Assembly (NCBI GenBank): GCA_030522415.1
Contig: CM060106.1
Coordinates: forward strand, 28,974,985 to 29,038,984
DNA from: Channallabes apus
Lineage: Eukaryota; Chordata; Actinopteri; Siluriformes; Clariidae
Direction: 5' to 3'
DNA length: 64,000 nucleotides
Shown: piece by piece, positions 20,305 to 31,775 of the stretch
Layout: every line of letters begins with the position of its first letter
Position numbering within the stretch: the first letter of the stretch is position 1
Program-made: the position numbers and the translations under genes
Notes under the pieces: model-generated
Databases searched by the model: none
Told to the model about the DNA's origin: nothing
Seen by the model: only the letters and a program-made list of their open reading frames with translations

Positions 20305-22362
20305 TATATATTACCTATATATACCTATATATATATATATATGGATTCCTAATATATCCTACTTGACGAGTTACAAATATAGACTCGAAGATATGTTCAC
20401 GTTCACTTGCTCACTTGCTTTTTTCTATAAGTATATGAAAGGGTAGTATAGATGTTCCTGAAATAGAGTACATTCAGAAGGGGCACCAAGGTCAGGTGGG
20501 TTCACCTAAAGGGAAAGGAAAAACTCAGTTGTAGACCCACTAGGACATAGGAAACCTTTAATTATAATAAAGCTCTTATATTACAGTTTTCTCATGCAAT
20601 TCATTTACATATATAGAAACTTTACAAGTTGTACATTTATGATGTTAGCTAAGATAACAGATATTTGCAAGTACTCACCATTCATTGGAAATGTACTGTA
20701 AGATATTTAGAATTTGTCTGACATTTTATTTTATTTACTCCAGACAGTATCATAGTAAATCGCCAACAAGCTTCTCTTTTTTTCTCTCACTCCCCTATGA
20801 TCCATTCCCTCTCTCATCAATATAATTATTTAGTAAGCTCTAATTTAGTTTTATGATGCAAACCTGGGAAGATTGCCCAGAATATATTTTTTAGCCTCAT
20901 GTCCCAAAAGCTGTCAGGTTATTACACATTCTTCAATCTGATTTATTTTACAGTGTATGATTTTTGCTTTTTTGAGTTCTCATCTATGAGCAAGCTACAG
21001 AGTGACACGTTTCACATAAAAGAATGTCATGATTGATTGCACTGGATTTGTGTATTTCAGGGCTGGAACAATAGATGAAATAATCAAGAATTTACTTGTA
21101 ACTAAAAGGTCAAACTAGAATTCCTGACATGCCACCCTTTTAAAGGGTTTTTTAAAGGCTCCGCCAGTCAGAAAACGATGACTGCATTTCAGCCTCTGAC
21201 TTAATCACAAGTTCCCTCTCATATGGACACTTTGGAACACTCCAGTGGGGAGGATGTGCCAAGTCAATAATGCCCCTTCACTAATGGAGTCATCTGTTGA
21301 GTGGACAGTTTCCAGAACCTGCCCAAAAGTTCTTTAACAGGACTGCAGTTGTCTACACCGTGCCTGTCTTACCCCTTTAAATAAAACAATCTTATAGTAT
21401 GTTTGTCGAGACCAGAGCTTTTTTCCTCGACAAAAATTTGAAAGAGAGGAAGGGACCTTGTGGAACCGTGAGCTCCAACCTGAGCAGATGTTCCCAGCGA
21501 CTTCAAAAGAGCACAGCAGCTCTGAAGTGTGTTACTTTGGAATCTGGTTTTGAAAGAGATCCAACATGCTCTCGGTAGCATCTGACTGTCCATGTGTCAG
21601 ATTATAGAGCCAAGAACCACTAAAGTTGCATTTTATTCTGATGGCAGCTACTTTTAGAAGCACATCTTTCAAAGATACCTGTCTCATTGGGCAGAATTTT
21701 AACAGGAATGATCCAAAGCAGTGACTGCATTTAGGCACCGGTTTATTGTCACCATATGTCATAACTTCAATAGCATTTTAAGAAAAAGCGAACAAAAAAC
21801 TTAGGTTTGACAAAACTTACATGGTTATGTAATGTGGGAGGTTATTAAGCAAAATCAGGGGATCTACAAGCATAAATATTAACAAAAAGTTAAAGTTAAA
21901 GACTGCTACACACATTCACATTGTGAAACCTTGACTTTTTGATACTTGTTCTTTAGAACCTTAGAAGATGGCCAATACCCGGATGGGACAGCCTTTGTCC
22001 CAGAAGTGGTTGATGGTTCTTAGCAATTCTGCCTTTATACCTCCAAACTTACTCCATTGTAACCAAAAACATGATACCACCACCATGCTTCATTATAGGT
22101 ATAGTCTTCTCTTTTTAAAAATCTACAATTGGGATTTTATGCTTTATTTTTTTTTCTTTCTCAGGAATGCCTCTCCCCAGTCCACCCTTTCATAAACCCC
22201 AGAATAAGGTAGTTATACAGTATGAACACTTTCTTTCATCTGAGCTGTCGGTCTTGGTTGCATGTCTGATGACTGTTTTAAACCAAACTTTGATACCTTT
22301 TAAGAGCATGAAATTTCACAAACTTGTTCACACAAAATTGTAACAAACTTTAAGCTTTCATT
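20305..22362. other. Mostly unassigned intergenic sequence
   Basis: (TA)n at about 20324-20343. No exon recognised. A weak Tc1-like trace on the - strand is possible around 21960-22110 ('ccaccaccatgcttcattat' would read as the KHGGG region), but too decayed to place. Confidence 0.35.
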
Positions 22363-22482
22363 GCACTCATCTTCATTACCACTTAATCCTGTATTCAGGG
22401 TTGCGGGGGCCTGGAGCCTATCCCAGGAGACTTAGGGCACAAGGCGGGGTACACCCTGGACAGGGTGTAAATCCATCGCAGG

Positions 22483-22571
<89 letters not shown>

Positions 22572-22764
22572 AACTACGGGCAATTTGAGAACACCAATTA
22601 ACCTACTGTAATTTACATGTCATTGGACTGTAGGAGGAAACCAGAGTACCCTGAGGAAACCCACCAAGCACGGGGAGAACATGCACACTCCATGCATACA
22701 GAGACGGGAATCGAGCCTGGCTGGGAATCGAACCCAGACCCTGGAGGTGCAAGGCGACCACAGT
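22363..22764 (-). repeat. Mermaid-type SINE carrying a long (CA)n tract
   Basis: Reverse copy of the tRNA-headed catfish-type SINE. Reading the - strand, the tRNA-like head 'ggtcgccttgcacctccag' and B box lie near 22720-22764, followed by 'cccgtgcttggtgggtttcc', 'cctgcgatggat' and 'ctcctgggataggctccagg'. A (CA) run of about 40 units at 22486-22566 sits where the family has a short GTGTG stretch. The B-box region is partly duplicated (two 'gggaatcgaac/gcc' copies). Confidence 0.85.
22486..22566. repeat. (CA)n microsatellite, about 40 units
   Basis: Nearly uninterrupted AC dinucleotides inside the SINE at 22363-22764. Confidence 0.97.
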
Positions 22765-22890
22765 ACAAAGACATGCAGATTAGTCCAATTGCCGTTCTCA
22801 AATTGCCAATAGTGTGTGAATGAGTGTGTGTGTGTCCTGTATGTGTGTCTGCCCTGCGATGGATTGGTACCCCATCCAGTATGTACCCTG
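22765..22890 (+). repeat. Mermaid-type SINE fragment, forward
   Basis: Begins abruptly at 'acaaagacatgcagattag', next to the 5' head of the reverse copy. It continues through 'gtgtgtgaatgagtgtgtg' and 'ccctgcgatggattggtacc', giving an inverted pair. Confidence 0.8.
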
Positions 22891-24042
22891 CCTCGATTGG
22901 TCCTTCAGGGTAGGAAGGTTGGTCTCCAAGTAACTTTGAAGTTTTCTCTCCGCACAGCATGCACAAGTGATTTAGAGCATTAGCATCCCCAGAATCAACT
23001 AAACTTTATGTAGCTGTTGTCATAATTTTAGTTTATCTTCACTGCCCATGGGCCTTTTATTAGCAGCCCTGGTAAAAATTTAATTTGTTTCTTCATTTTC
23101 TCATTCATATTTTCTTCTTACTCGCCAGCTAGCTTTTTACATGTACTAAAAAAGATAGACTATGCAGACCACAAGTAAATGTCTTATATTGTATATTTAT
23201 TTTTTAAACTTTTAACAAAATAAAATAAATTATAATCATTTTTAATTTAACATTTTACTTTATTTTATGATATGCAATTTGATACTTCCAGTAAAATAAA
23301 TCATGCAACACAATGCTTATGTTTATCTTTCCTTACAGGTTTTGTTGGCCCGGTTCCGTGTTGTCCCCTTCTGTACAGGGTTATTGGAAGTCTAGAGGAA
23401 GGGGCATGGTTGGATACCCGTTCCTTGCAGGACACCAGCAGGCACACACTCACACCTAAACCATACTGATGCTAAAATATTACTTATACATACTTACACT
23501 ATACAGTACATACGTATCTGAACATTTACTTTTAAATTATACAGTGCAAAAGTCTAATGGTGAATGACAAGAAGCACAAAGAGACGAAAAAATGATGAAA
23601 ACTACAAAGAAAAGCAGAGAAAAAAAGAGCATGGAACATCATTTTATACGAAGCTTTTTCATAACTACTATTTCAAATGTTTCATGTTTAAATTCGCTAT
23701 TCAAGCATCTTCTACAGTGTATAAAGAAGGAATGATTCAGACACATCACATCCATAACATGAAAATGTCAATTACTGTATATGACACATACTGTATACAT
23801 ATCCTTAAATATTTATTCCTAAAATATTTTCAAATATACAGTACACATTTTGTATTTATTCTCTCTTGTACCTCAGTCTCTTTCATGGTACATGTGTTAC
23901 ACTACAGTTGCCTTTAAAATTCACAGACATGGTAGAAACTATGTACTCCTTCATAAAAGTTTAATGTCACTACCGTAATGCTGTTAAAATGCTAGATATT
24001 TTGAGGAAGTATATGTTTATATATGATTTCTTTGATTTCAGA
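22891..24042. other. Unassigned AT-rich sequence with a small SINE-like remnant
   Basis: AT-rich. A decayed repeat piece in reverse orientation lies at about 23335-23462 ('gcaggacaccagcaggcaca'), resembling the 3' half of SINEs of this window. No gene seen. Confidence 0.4.
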
Positions 24043-24345
24043 TTAGTGGTTAGCACTGTGGCCTCGCACCTCCAGGGGTCCGGGTTTGATTCCCGACCAG
24101 GTTCGAGTCCTGGCTCTGCTTGGTGGCTTTCCTCCCACAGTCCAAAAACATGCAGATTAGCATAACCTGTGTCCCCAAATTGCCTACAGTGTATAAATGA
24201 GTGTTTATGTATTTATGTGTATGTGTGTACCCTGCAATGGATTGTCGCCCTGTCCAGGTTGAATGCTTAGTACCTAAAGTTTCCTGGAATAGGCTTCAGG
24301 CTTCCAATAATCCTGTATATGATAAACAGTATAGAAAGATGAACG
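24043..24345 (+). repeat. Mermaid-type SINE
   Basis: Starts 'ttagtggttagcactgtggc' (A-box region), B box near 'ggtttgattcccg', then 'aaaacatgcagattagcata', 'ctgcaatggattgtcgccct' and an end resembling 'gataaacagtatagaaagat'. The middle is shortened relative to other copies. Confidence 0.85.
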
Positions 24346-25040
24346 AATGTTTGTCTTCAGATGAAAAGATTACATTAACATTTACGCAAATGAATTCACC
24401 GCTACTAAACGTGTCCATGCTCTGAGGCATTTTGTTTACCAATTGAGTCCAAATGTCATGCTGGAATCACCCCATGTGACTTCTGATAGCCGCTCTAATT
24501 TTAGCAAACTCATTTTGTTTTTTACTTGTAAATGATCACAGAGATTATAACTCTACTGTAGAGCCTGATGAGATGTTCAATGGTGTTGTATGCTTGGACC
24601 AGGCACTGTGTTGCATTTTACAGTTTATGCTTTGGTTTGTGATTTCTTCTGCACCAGCAAGGAAATCGACTTTATTTTTTAGATCTATCACTAACATATG
24701 CAGTAATATATAAAATCAGAAAAATAATGTTAATCCGTAACCGCAGAGATAACATTCTGATATGGATATGGATTTCAGTAATGGGATTAGAAACAGGTGC
24801 ATTTTCAGCCAGCAGGAATTATGCTCTGTGAGTTTGAGGGGTTGCCAGAGTGCAGTAGTCAACACTTTTTAAAAATTCCTTTTGTTAGATGGTTTTTATG
24901 ATTCAAATATATGTAGATCACAAACTTGGTTTGCAGTTCTAAATCAAAATCTGCAATATTGGCATTTAAAATGGAATAATGACACATAATGATTTCATCA
25001 CATAAACAACAAATTACATGACAAATAAAACAACAAACAG
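24346..25040. other. Unassigned AT-rich sequence
   Basis: No gene, repeat ends or SINE motifs recognised. Confidence 0.35.
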
Positions 25041-25044
25041 TAAA

Positions 25045-25510
25045 AACAAATACACTATAATTGCCAAATGTTTGTAACATCACATTTCGGGTTTAGTCCC
25101 ACTTGCTCTTAAAATGATCTCCACTCTCCTGGGACGGCTTTCCATTAGATGTTAAAGCATGGCTGTGGGTATTTGTGTTCATTCAGCCGCAAGAGCATTA
25201 GTGAGGTAAGGCACTGCTGTCAGGTGAATAGGCCCACGGTGCAGTCTGTGTTCCAGTTCATCACAAAGGTGTGCAGTCGGGTTGAAGTCAGGGATTTGCA
25301 CTGGTCACTCATGTTCTTCCACACCAACATTGGCAAACCATGTCTTCAAGGAGATCACATGGTGCATCGCCATGTTGGAACAGGCTTGGATATCTTAGTT
25401 CCACTAAAGGGAAACCATAAAGCTAAAGCATACAAAGACATCCTATACATTTGTGTGCTTCCTGTATTGTGCTTGGTGTTTGGGGTGTCATGCCCAAGTG
25501 TTGACGTTTC
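25045..25510 (-). mobile_element. Decayed Tc1-like transposon
   Basis: The left end resembles the common 'cactatatggccaaaagtat' terminus of a Tc1-like fish family. The body reads on the - strand as remnants of the transposase C-terminus, with 'GVEEHE' followed by a stop and 'PVQIPDFN' near 25290-25335, corresponding to the usual EWP.QSPDLN motif. Many stops; no intact frame. Confidence 0.65.
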
Positions 25511-25514
25511 ACAG

Positions 25515-25925
25515 GTTGCCATAAACAAGTCAAACTGGGACTTTTGATTGTGCAGAAAACCAAAACACAGTTATGAGAGTAAAAACTACCTTTATATCTG
25601 TATATAATCCCCTCCTACACTAATGCACTTTTCCCAGATTTTCACTAGTGCATGGATACCATCAAGGCAGAACATTTTCTCAATAATGATCAGACTGGCT
25701 GCTTCCCAGGAACTCTGGGCTGATTTCCTGTAATGTGCAAGCAGTATTGGTCAATGATTGTGTGTACAGTTCCCACAGACAGATGCGTCCATTATGCAAG
25801 TTGGTGACAAGTTGTAAGTCGTTTTTTTTCAAGGATCAGGCGTTCCACTCACTAAATGTTCACGGGGAAACGACTGCAGCGCGCTCTGAGCCACCTTGAC
25901 AGGGATCGTCACTCACGGATATACG
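25515..25925. mobile_element. mariner remnant
   Basis: Contains 'aacaagtcaaactgggact', close to the terminus 'ttcaagtcaaaccgggacc' at 53142, then 'gaacattttctcaataatga' and 'gttcacggggaaacgactgc', segments of the same element family as 52550-53230. Coding traces are broken. Confidence 0.5.
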
Positions 25926-26287
25926 GTCTTACAATATTCAAAATTTTTATGGGCAGTGGTGGCTCAGTGGTAGGTTCTTATAGCAGAACTATAAATGGTT
26001 ATTCAGCAGTTATTTATCATTTATGGAACAAGTCTCAGGTACTGTATCAGCACATTTTCCACCACCGGAAAGTCTTCTTGAAAGATTAAAAAAATATTTG
26101 TCCTCTCTGCAACTTTTTTTTATTAACTTCTCGCAGATGTTCCACAATATTAAAAGTAATTAGACCCAGCTAACAATCATAACAGCTTTTCTCCCTAATT
26201 TTAGTCGTGTCCAATTCCTCGAACCAGCACTCTCCGGATAATGGTGCCCAATGCAATCAAAGAATGTAATCATACAACATAAATTGG
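25926..26287. other. Short tRNA-like SINE head and unassigned sequence
   Basis: 'ggcagtggtggctcagtggt' near 25950 is a SINE head without a B box. The remainder is unassigned. Confidence 0.35.
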
Positions 26288-26357
26288 GCATTTGTGGCTT
26301 AGTGGTAGTTTCTCACCTTCTATGAGAAAGGCCTGGGATCAATTCCCACCTAACGCC
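26288..26357 (+). pseudogene. tRNA-Gly-like pseudogene or SINE head
   Basis: About 70 bp resembling tRNA-Gly: start 'gcatttgtggcttagtggta' (A box), middle 'tctcaccttctatgagaa' as an anticodon-arm relic, and 'gcctgggatcaattcccacc' (B-box arm) before an imperfect acceptor 3' strand. Arms are damaged and the anticodon loop is not usable, so it is not a functional tRNA gene. Confidence 0.55.
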
Positions 26358-26739
26358 CAATCCACAGATACTGGATAAGGTTCTGATCCCAAGTCTGAGA
26401 TTTGTAAAACTTGTGCTTGAAGTCTTTTATAAATGTCACGGCTCCACTGACAAGGAATGTCATCACAAGTCCCAGTCAGACTTGAACAAATTATTTTTCA
26501 GTTCTCCACAGCGGATCGGCACAACAACTTGGTTTTACACCAGATTCCCTTCCAGACGCAACCCTTCTATTTCGTCCAGACTTGGGACTGGGACTGTGTC
26601 CAGTCGTCTGCATAGAGGATGAGATACCTCCCACTGAAACACCAAATTGGTGGGGTGAGAGTTTCTTCTTTGACTAGATCGAATTAAATGAACTAAACCT
26701 GTCAAGCACGTCAATAATGTGCAGGTATGATAATCTGGC

Positions 26740-26937
26740 AACCCACAAGCGCGTGTTTGCTCTCTTGCGTCATCTGCAGGAGGAGGAAGGTAGATCAGCG
26801 CACGAGCGAGCGCGCGCGCGCGAGAGAGAGAGAGCTGGGCGGGGAAGGAGTTGCTCCTGCTGGCCTTGAGGAAGCCCCACATAGCGGACTCGCAGCTGAT
26901 CGCGGAAGCATCGCTCCTTTTCCACTCTAAAGCCAAA
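26740..26937 (+). promoter_or_regulatory. brsk2: CpG-rich probable promoter and 5' UTR of the BRSK gene
   Basis: Just before the start codon the sequence turns GC- and CpG-rich, unlike the AT-rich surroundings. It has a (CG)n run and a (GA)n run at 26807-26834 and a GC box 'gggcgggg' at 26837-26844. There is no obvious TATA box, typical of CpG-island promoters. The transcription start cannot be fixed from sequence. The context before the ATG ('gccaaaatg', A at -3) is favourable for initiation. Confidence 0.6.
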
Positions 26938-27031
26938 ATGTCCTCTTTATCGGGGAAAGAGAGCAGCGCGCAGCACGCGACCTACGTGGGACCGTACCGG
27001 CTGGAGAAGACGCTGGGCAAAGGACAGACAG
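26938..27031 (+). CDS. brsk2: BR serine/threonine-protein kinase 2-like, first coding exon (partial gene)
   Basis: BRSK/SAD kinases are AMPK-related kinases of neurons, acting in polarity and synapse organisation. The exon encodes [16 protein letters not shown] followed by [16 protein letters not shown]. It therefore ends in the ATP-binding glycine loop (G-K-G-Q-T-G). The 16-residue lead before VGPYRLEK and 'AQHA' fit BRSK2; BRSK1, as I recall it, has a longer, His/Pro-rich start. The exon stops after the first base of the Gly codon at 27031 with donor GTCTGTGC (phase 1), the same point where known BRSK proteins continue with Leu-Val-Lys. Exon 2 and the rest of the kinase lie outside the window. 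The frame is open upstream but the first ATG is 26938. Paralogue (a or b) not resolved. Confidence 0.88.
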
Positions 27032-27060
27032 GTCTGTGCGCTTTTGTGCCCATTTCTCTC

Positions 27061-27082
27061 TGTGTGTGTGTGTGTGTGTGTA
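27061..27082. repeat. (TG)n microsatellite 30 bp behind the splice donor
   Basis: About 11 TG units starting 28 bp after the exon-1 donor. Confidence 0.9.
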
Positions 27083-27176
27083 TGAGTGAGTGTGTTACGC
27101 ACCTTGGATGCTTTCTGTATGCGCTGCACTGATGCTCATCCTCAGCTGGGAGGATCATGGGCTGTGTCTCATTTCC

Positions 27177-27202
27177 ACACACACACACACACACACACAC
27201 AC
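27177..27202. repeat. (AC)n microsatellite
   Basis: About 13 AC units, complementary to the TG tract at 27061-27082. Confidence 0.9.
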
Positions 27203-28798
27203 TGACAGTGCACTTAGACAGTTTGGACAGCTCTGTAATCTCTCTTGGACACTTTTGCACTGAGTGGCACGATGCTGACATTGACTTGTCCACATTACGA
27301 GACACGGATTGAAGTTGCTCCTGCGTTTGTCAGTATTTCACCAGCATATTGCGTCTGTTTAAAGCGTTAAATCAGGATATTGCGCATCACGAGACTGCGG
27401 CTGGCACTGGAACAAAATGTCATTTCTTATAAAAATGTGTGTGTGTGTGCGCGCGGGCGCGTTGCTCTCGCGCTTGGACCGATCTGGTGTCCTGAAGTGG
27501 CGCGTCTCCATCGTCCAATGCGCCCCCTACTGGCCACCTGTAACGTCAGGAGTATTAAATTTTCAAACTAAAAAAGAACACAAAAGCTGGTAAAAGATTA
27601 AACAAGGTTAAGTTTCATTGCCACCTCGCATCTAACCCAAAGTGTGTGAACATCGTACCCTGTGATAGCCCGGTGTCATACCCAGGGTGAATTCCCACCT
27701 TGTGTCTAGTGTGTTCCTTGACCAGGCTGTGGATCCGCTGTGAATCTGACCAGGAGAAAAAAACTTTACTAAAGATATAAGAAAGAAAAATGACTGGTTC
27801 TCATAACCCACGATATGGATCATCATGTTTTAGAAGTTGATACTCTCAATCTGCTAATCACTGTGAACAGGAAAGTAGTTGGTTGTTACTGGCGATGTGA
27901 TGAAAAACATTGTCAAATTTACCACATTGATTTGTCTTCATTTGTGTTCTCTAGCAGCATCCCTGTCAGGAGTTACAGCTCCAAGGTTTATATTAATGCA
28001 CTTGTTCTAACACAGTACTGTAATATCTGTAGTAACTTTTTGTGTGGATTGCATGGTGGGGGAATCACATAAACAGATATGTTTGACAAAATGTTTGTTT
28101 AGCATTTATGAAGGTGGTCTCCAATGTTAGTGTAGTCTAACTCTAAAGTGCTGTGACCCAAGGAATGTTTCAGGACCTAATTGCATCTCTATCATAACTT
28201 TGAGAGGAAAAAGCGTGGCCAGGTGATGGAACGGCTGCTTATAGCTGCTTATGTTACAGAAATGACACTAAGGACTCTCTACTGTCATGAACATTTTATG
28301 TAACTGTACGATTGTAGAACGTGGTGACCTTCATCACCTTGACGTCGATTATTTTCTTAGGCAACTTTCTGTCATGTCTGATTTCATACATTGTGAATTG
28401 GAAGATTTTCTTAAATATCAGAATTACATTTAAGTCTTGTGTTTTCTTTATTATATTGCAAGCCAATGTCTAAAGCTAAATGTCAATGTCTAAAGCTAAG
28501 GTGTTTTCTAAAAAGGTGCTACTTTGCTACTGAAACTTTGGAAACACTGGGGTAGGGCTTAACATAGGGTTAGGGTTAGTAGGGTTAGTACCTTTAATCC
28601 TTAATTGGGTGAAGAACTACATTTGAAAATTTACAAAAGTACCACAAGAAAAAACAGGAACTTTTTATATAAAATAAGTATTTTTTTTTATTTTTGCACA
28701 TTTATATGTTCATATAACTTAATTTGTGTTTTTAAAGGTTTATATACACATTTTGGAGTTATTGTTAAATTATTGCCCTAGACAGTATAAGGAATCAT
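27203..28798. other. Intronic sequence, one SINE-tail remnant
   Basis: 27203-27550 remains fairly CpG-rich (tail of the CpG island). 27655-27755 (+) resembles the 3' half of a local SINE ('cagggtgaattcccaccttg'). 28563-28592 has three GGGTTA-like repeats. No exon seen. Confidence 0.4.
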
Positions 28799-28960
28799 AT
28801 AGGGATGGGAATCACCAGGGACCTTCCAATATGATGATATCACGATACTTAGGTGCTGATTTGATTTGTATTGCGATTTTATTTTATCATGAATTTATGA
28901 ATATCCTGATTTGGTCACTTTTTTCAGATTTTATTGCAATTCTAAACAAACTGAGCATTT
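28799..28960. mobile_element. hAT-like terminal fragment
   Basis: 'tagggatgggaatcaccagg' followed by 'catgatac/cacgatac' and 'gtattgcgattttatttt' resembles the terminal region of a fish hAT family. No matching second end or target duplication found. Confidence 0.4.
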
Positions 28961-28961
28961 T

Positions 28962-29040
28962 GAATTGAATTCAGTTATATTTGTATAGCGCTTTTAACAA
29001 TTGTCATTGTCGCAAAGCAGCTTTACACAAGCATACAATT
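28962..29040 (-). repeat. L2 LINE 3' tail
   Basis: Reverse copy of the L2 terminus: 'gaattgaattcagttatatt', 'gcgcttttaacaattgtcat' and 'gcaaagcagctttacacaa', matching the end of the L2 at 17690-17772. Confidence 0.85.
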
Positions 29041-29113
29041 AGTTTGTACCACATGGAAAGCTGTGCTGTGTGAATAGTTTAGAGCACACCTACTTGTAAC
29101 ACGTATGCAGAAA

Positions 29114-29312
29114 ACAGAGGCCCAGGGGTAGCTCAGTGGTTAAGGCATTGGACTACGGTTCGGAAGATCCCAGGTTCAAACCCCACAACCACCAAGTTAC
29201 CACTATTGGGCACTTGAGCAAGGCCCTTAACGCTCAGATGTGTAATGACATAAAAATGTAAGTCGCTCTGGATAAGAGCGTCTGCCAAATGCCTAAATGT
29301 AAATCCGAAGAG
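29114..29312 (+). repeat. tRNA-derived SINE, well preserved
   Basis: Full-length copy: A box 'gtagctcagtggttaaggc', B box 'caggttcaaacccc', core 'ttgggcacttgagcaaggcc' and tail 'gtcgctctggataagagcgt' plus 'ctgccaaatgcctaaatgta'. Best example in the window of the family at 2564. Confidence 0.88.
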
Positions 29313-30150
29313 TACCTTATAAAGAACAAATGATTTGCCTGGCAAACTCTCTGTGATAGTAGATATATTTTGAATTGTACGAATATTTATGTGATTTTGT
29401 TTTGTGCAAAATTGCATTTTTGTAAAAAAAAAAAAAATAATTTTCAAAGGCTCTTTAAATGGTCAACAGTTCTATCTTTCTAACGGTGTTCTATTTTCCC
29501 TGTTCTCATAGTACCTGTAATGGTCCTGTATTCTACTATTACTTACAAGTTAACACTGAAGCTCCCCCAAAGTGTGTCTGTTAATGCTTCCCAGCTGAAC
29601 TACCCCTCAGATAATGCATTTTATTTTTAAATCTATTTCACTTCTTTGTCAAATGTGACATTTCAGTGTCTATGTAAATGAGCTAGTGCTGAGCCACAGT
29701 CTTCCATAAAACAGCAGAGCTGAGCAACATGCAGGGGTCGAGTTTCTTCTAATGTGATGTCTTCTTAAATAAAAATCAAATTGGCGTTTTTAAATGAAAG
29801 CCTATGCAAAACAAATAAAAGCTGGGAATGTGTTTGTACACACACTGGAGACCCATGCCAAAAAAATGACTATACAGTGGATTTCGCATAATAGCTTCCC
29901 TTTAATGTAGGCTCAAATGATTTCGGATGGTAGGTTTAACCAGAAGAAGTGTGAAATATGGCAGAATTATCATTTATGAGTACAGCAAATTATAAAACAT
30001 CTTTATTCAGATTGATTGTCAGAAATCTCCATCAAAGTACAAATAGGTCAGGATGTGATAATCCTCTCATGCCAAACCTTGAGCTGGTACAGCAAGAAAA
30101 CAGGACACATTTTTATAGAGCTCGTTTAAGAGCTAGGTTTTAGTCTCCCT
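29313..30150. other. Unassigned intronic sequence
   Basis: AT-rich with no recognised gene or element ends. Confidence 0.35.
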
Positions 30151-30440
30151 TAGAAGCTAGCCAGTGACTCAGCTGTTTTTGACAGCAATGGGAGTTCATT
30201 CTACCACCTTGGTGCCAGGACAAAGAAGTCCTGAAGCACGTATTTCTCATACCTCGAGGATCAGATTGAGCTGTACTAGAGGCTCAAATGCAGTGTCATT
30301 CAGGTCAGGTTGTGGAAAGAACCTTCAAGTAGCTCCATGGATGAGTTTTTGTTAGCATCAGTGCTTTAAGACTGATGTACAGTGCTACACCACAGCGACA
30401 GGGGAATGTGGTGATGTGGGTGAGATCCAAAACAAGTGAC
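30151..30440. repeat. Degenerate interspersed repeat of unknown class
   Basis: 'gggagttcattctaccacct', 'ggtgccaggacaaagaag' and '..agcatcagtgctttaagac..' follow a repeat I recognise from other fish genomes but cannot classify. Coding potential is absent. Confidence 0.45.
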
Positions 30441-31685
30441 ACCGTAAGAACACAAAGACATTTTCAGGATACGCAATATATTGATCTATTTATCTATTGA
30501 TCTCGCTACAATTAATTTGGTGCTCAGTGTGTTATGATGCCCTGACTGACCCCTGGCCTCGTGTCGCTTGGAGATGATTGAGTGCAGTCAGTGTTGTGCT
30601 CGAGTGTTAGCAAGGAAGTTAGCAAGGATTTAAGCTGCATACATCCGCTTACATGCTCAGTCCAAAGTCCATACGTAATCCGCAGATCAGTCAGCAGTTG
30701 CTATTAAAGGTCCGCTGCAGAGACAATGGTGCTGTAGTGTTTTGAGTAAAATGTGATGTGAGCATAGCTTACGTTAATACAGCTACTGATAACCAATTTA
30801 GCATTTTTATTGGCGCTAACTAATATTTTGCATGGCCTATCCTGCTTGTATTAACACATTGTATTTAAAATATTTGTGATCACCTGAGATGTACAGTTTA
30901 ACTTTAAACTTAATTATATCACATGTCCTATTCATGTCATGAATTCTTGAATCTGATTGGTCGGGAGGCGGTGATTTTTCCTATTTCTTTATTTTTCCAA
31001 TATTAACCCTTTTAATGATTATGCAGGTTATTGGATTCTTTGCAATAAATTGTTTCCTTAAAAATCTACCACAGCTTTTTCAGAAAATTCAAACTAGTTC
31101 CGTCTTCTGCAAATACTTGTGTTTTGTGAGAGTATCCATTCTTATTTTCTTTTGAGTTCATCTAGGATTGTTGCGATCTACCAACCTAATACAACAAGTT
31201 GCACAACAAATCAGGCAGGTGACATTAGTGCTATTGAATGAAATTGGAAATCGCAATGTCCAAACCATTAATTGAATTGAAATCAATAGTCTACCTGCTG
31301 TATGATTCATAGCTCTAGTAATAATGAGTTTGCATGGTGTTGTATATCAGACACTGTACATAAGGGAATAAAAATCTGATATTTTACAAAGAGACATAGA
31401 ATCGTTGAGTTGGTGAGGTTTCTCCTGAGATGTTTGTATAATATTTCTGGACGGAGACTCGGGTGTAACCGTTTTGTGACCGACAGTTAGTTTATCTAGA
31501 GACTTCCGGACAGAGCACTTTGCTCGACCTGGGTTCAGCAGCATGACAAACATCAAGAAAACAAGGACTGTTGAGGGACCAGCTGTTTCGAGTAAGTGAA
31601 AAAAGGAACTAACTTGCCTCATGGATCTTCCTCAACCATAAACCCAACAATAAAATGGTCACATGCAATAATAATATAACAGATC
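30441..31685. other. Unassigned intronic sequence
   Basis: Contains 'cttgaatctgattggtcggg' near 30947, a string found at ends of some fish DNA elements, but no partner end. No exon seen. Confidence 0.3.
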
Positions 31686-31775
31686 CTTTAATCCATCCAG
31701 AAACCTCTGTAGTCCAACTATGGACTGTGGAGACCAATGGTGACGGAACGTTTATTGTTGAAAAACTGCAGTAGT
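31686..31775 (-). repeat. Copy of an unnamed repeat shared with 33502 and 45163
   Basis: On the - strand it reads 'gtcaccattggtctccacag' and then 'ttggactacagaggtttctg', matching 45190-45245 and, in part, 33525-33555. Confidence 0.6.

Noticed and set aside
22395..22601. Open frames rich in Cys-Val or Thr-His
   Set aside because: Produced by the CA/GT microsatellite inside a SINE.
25149..25547. 132-codon frame
   Set aside because: It is the antisense of a decayed Tc1-like transposase.
26851..26937. N-terminal extension of the kinase exon
   Set aside because: Open frame without an ATG; the first ATG with good context is 26938 and the known protein starts at the equivalent place.
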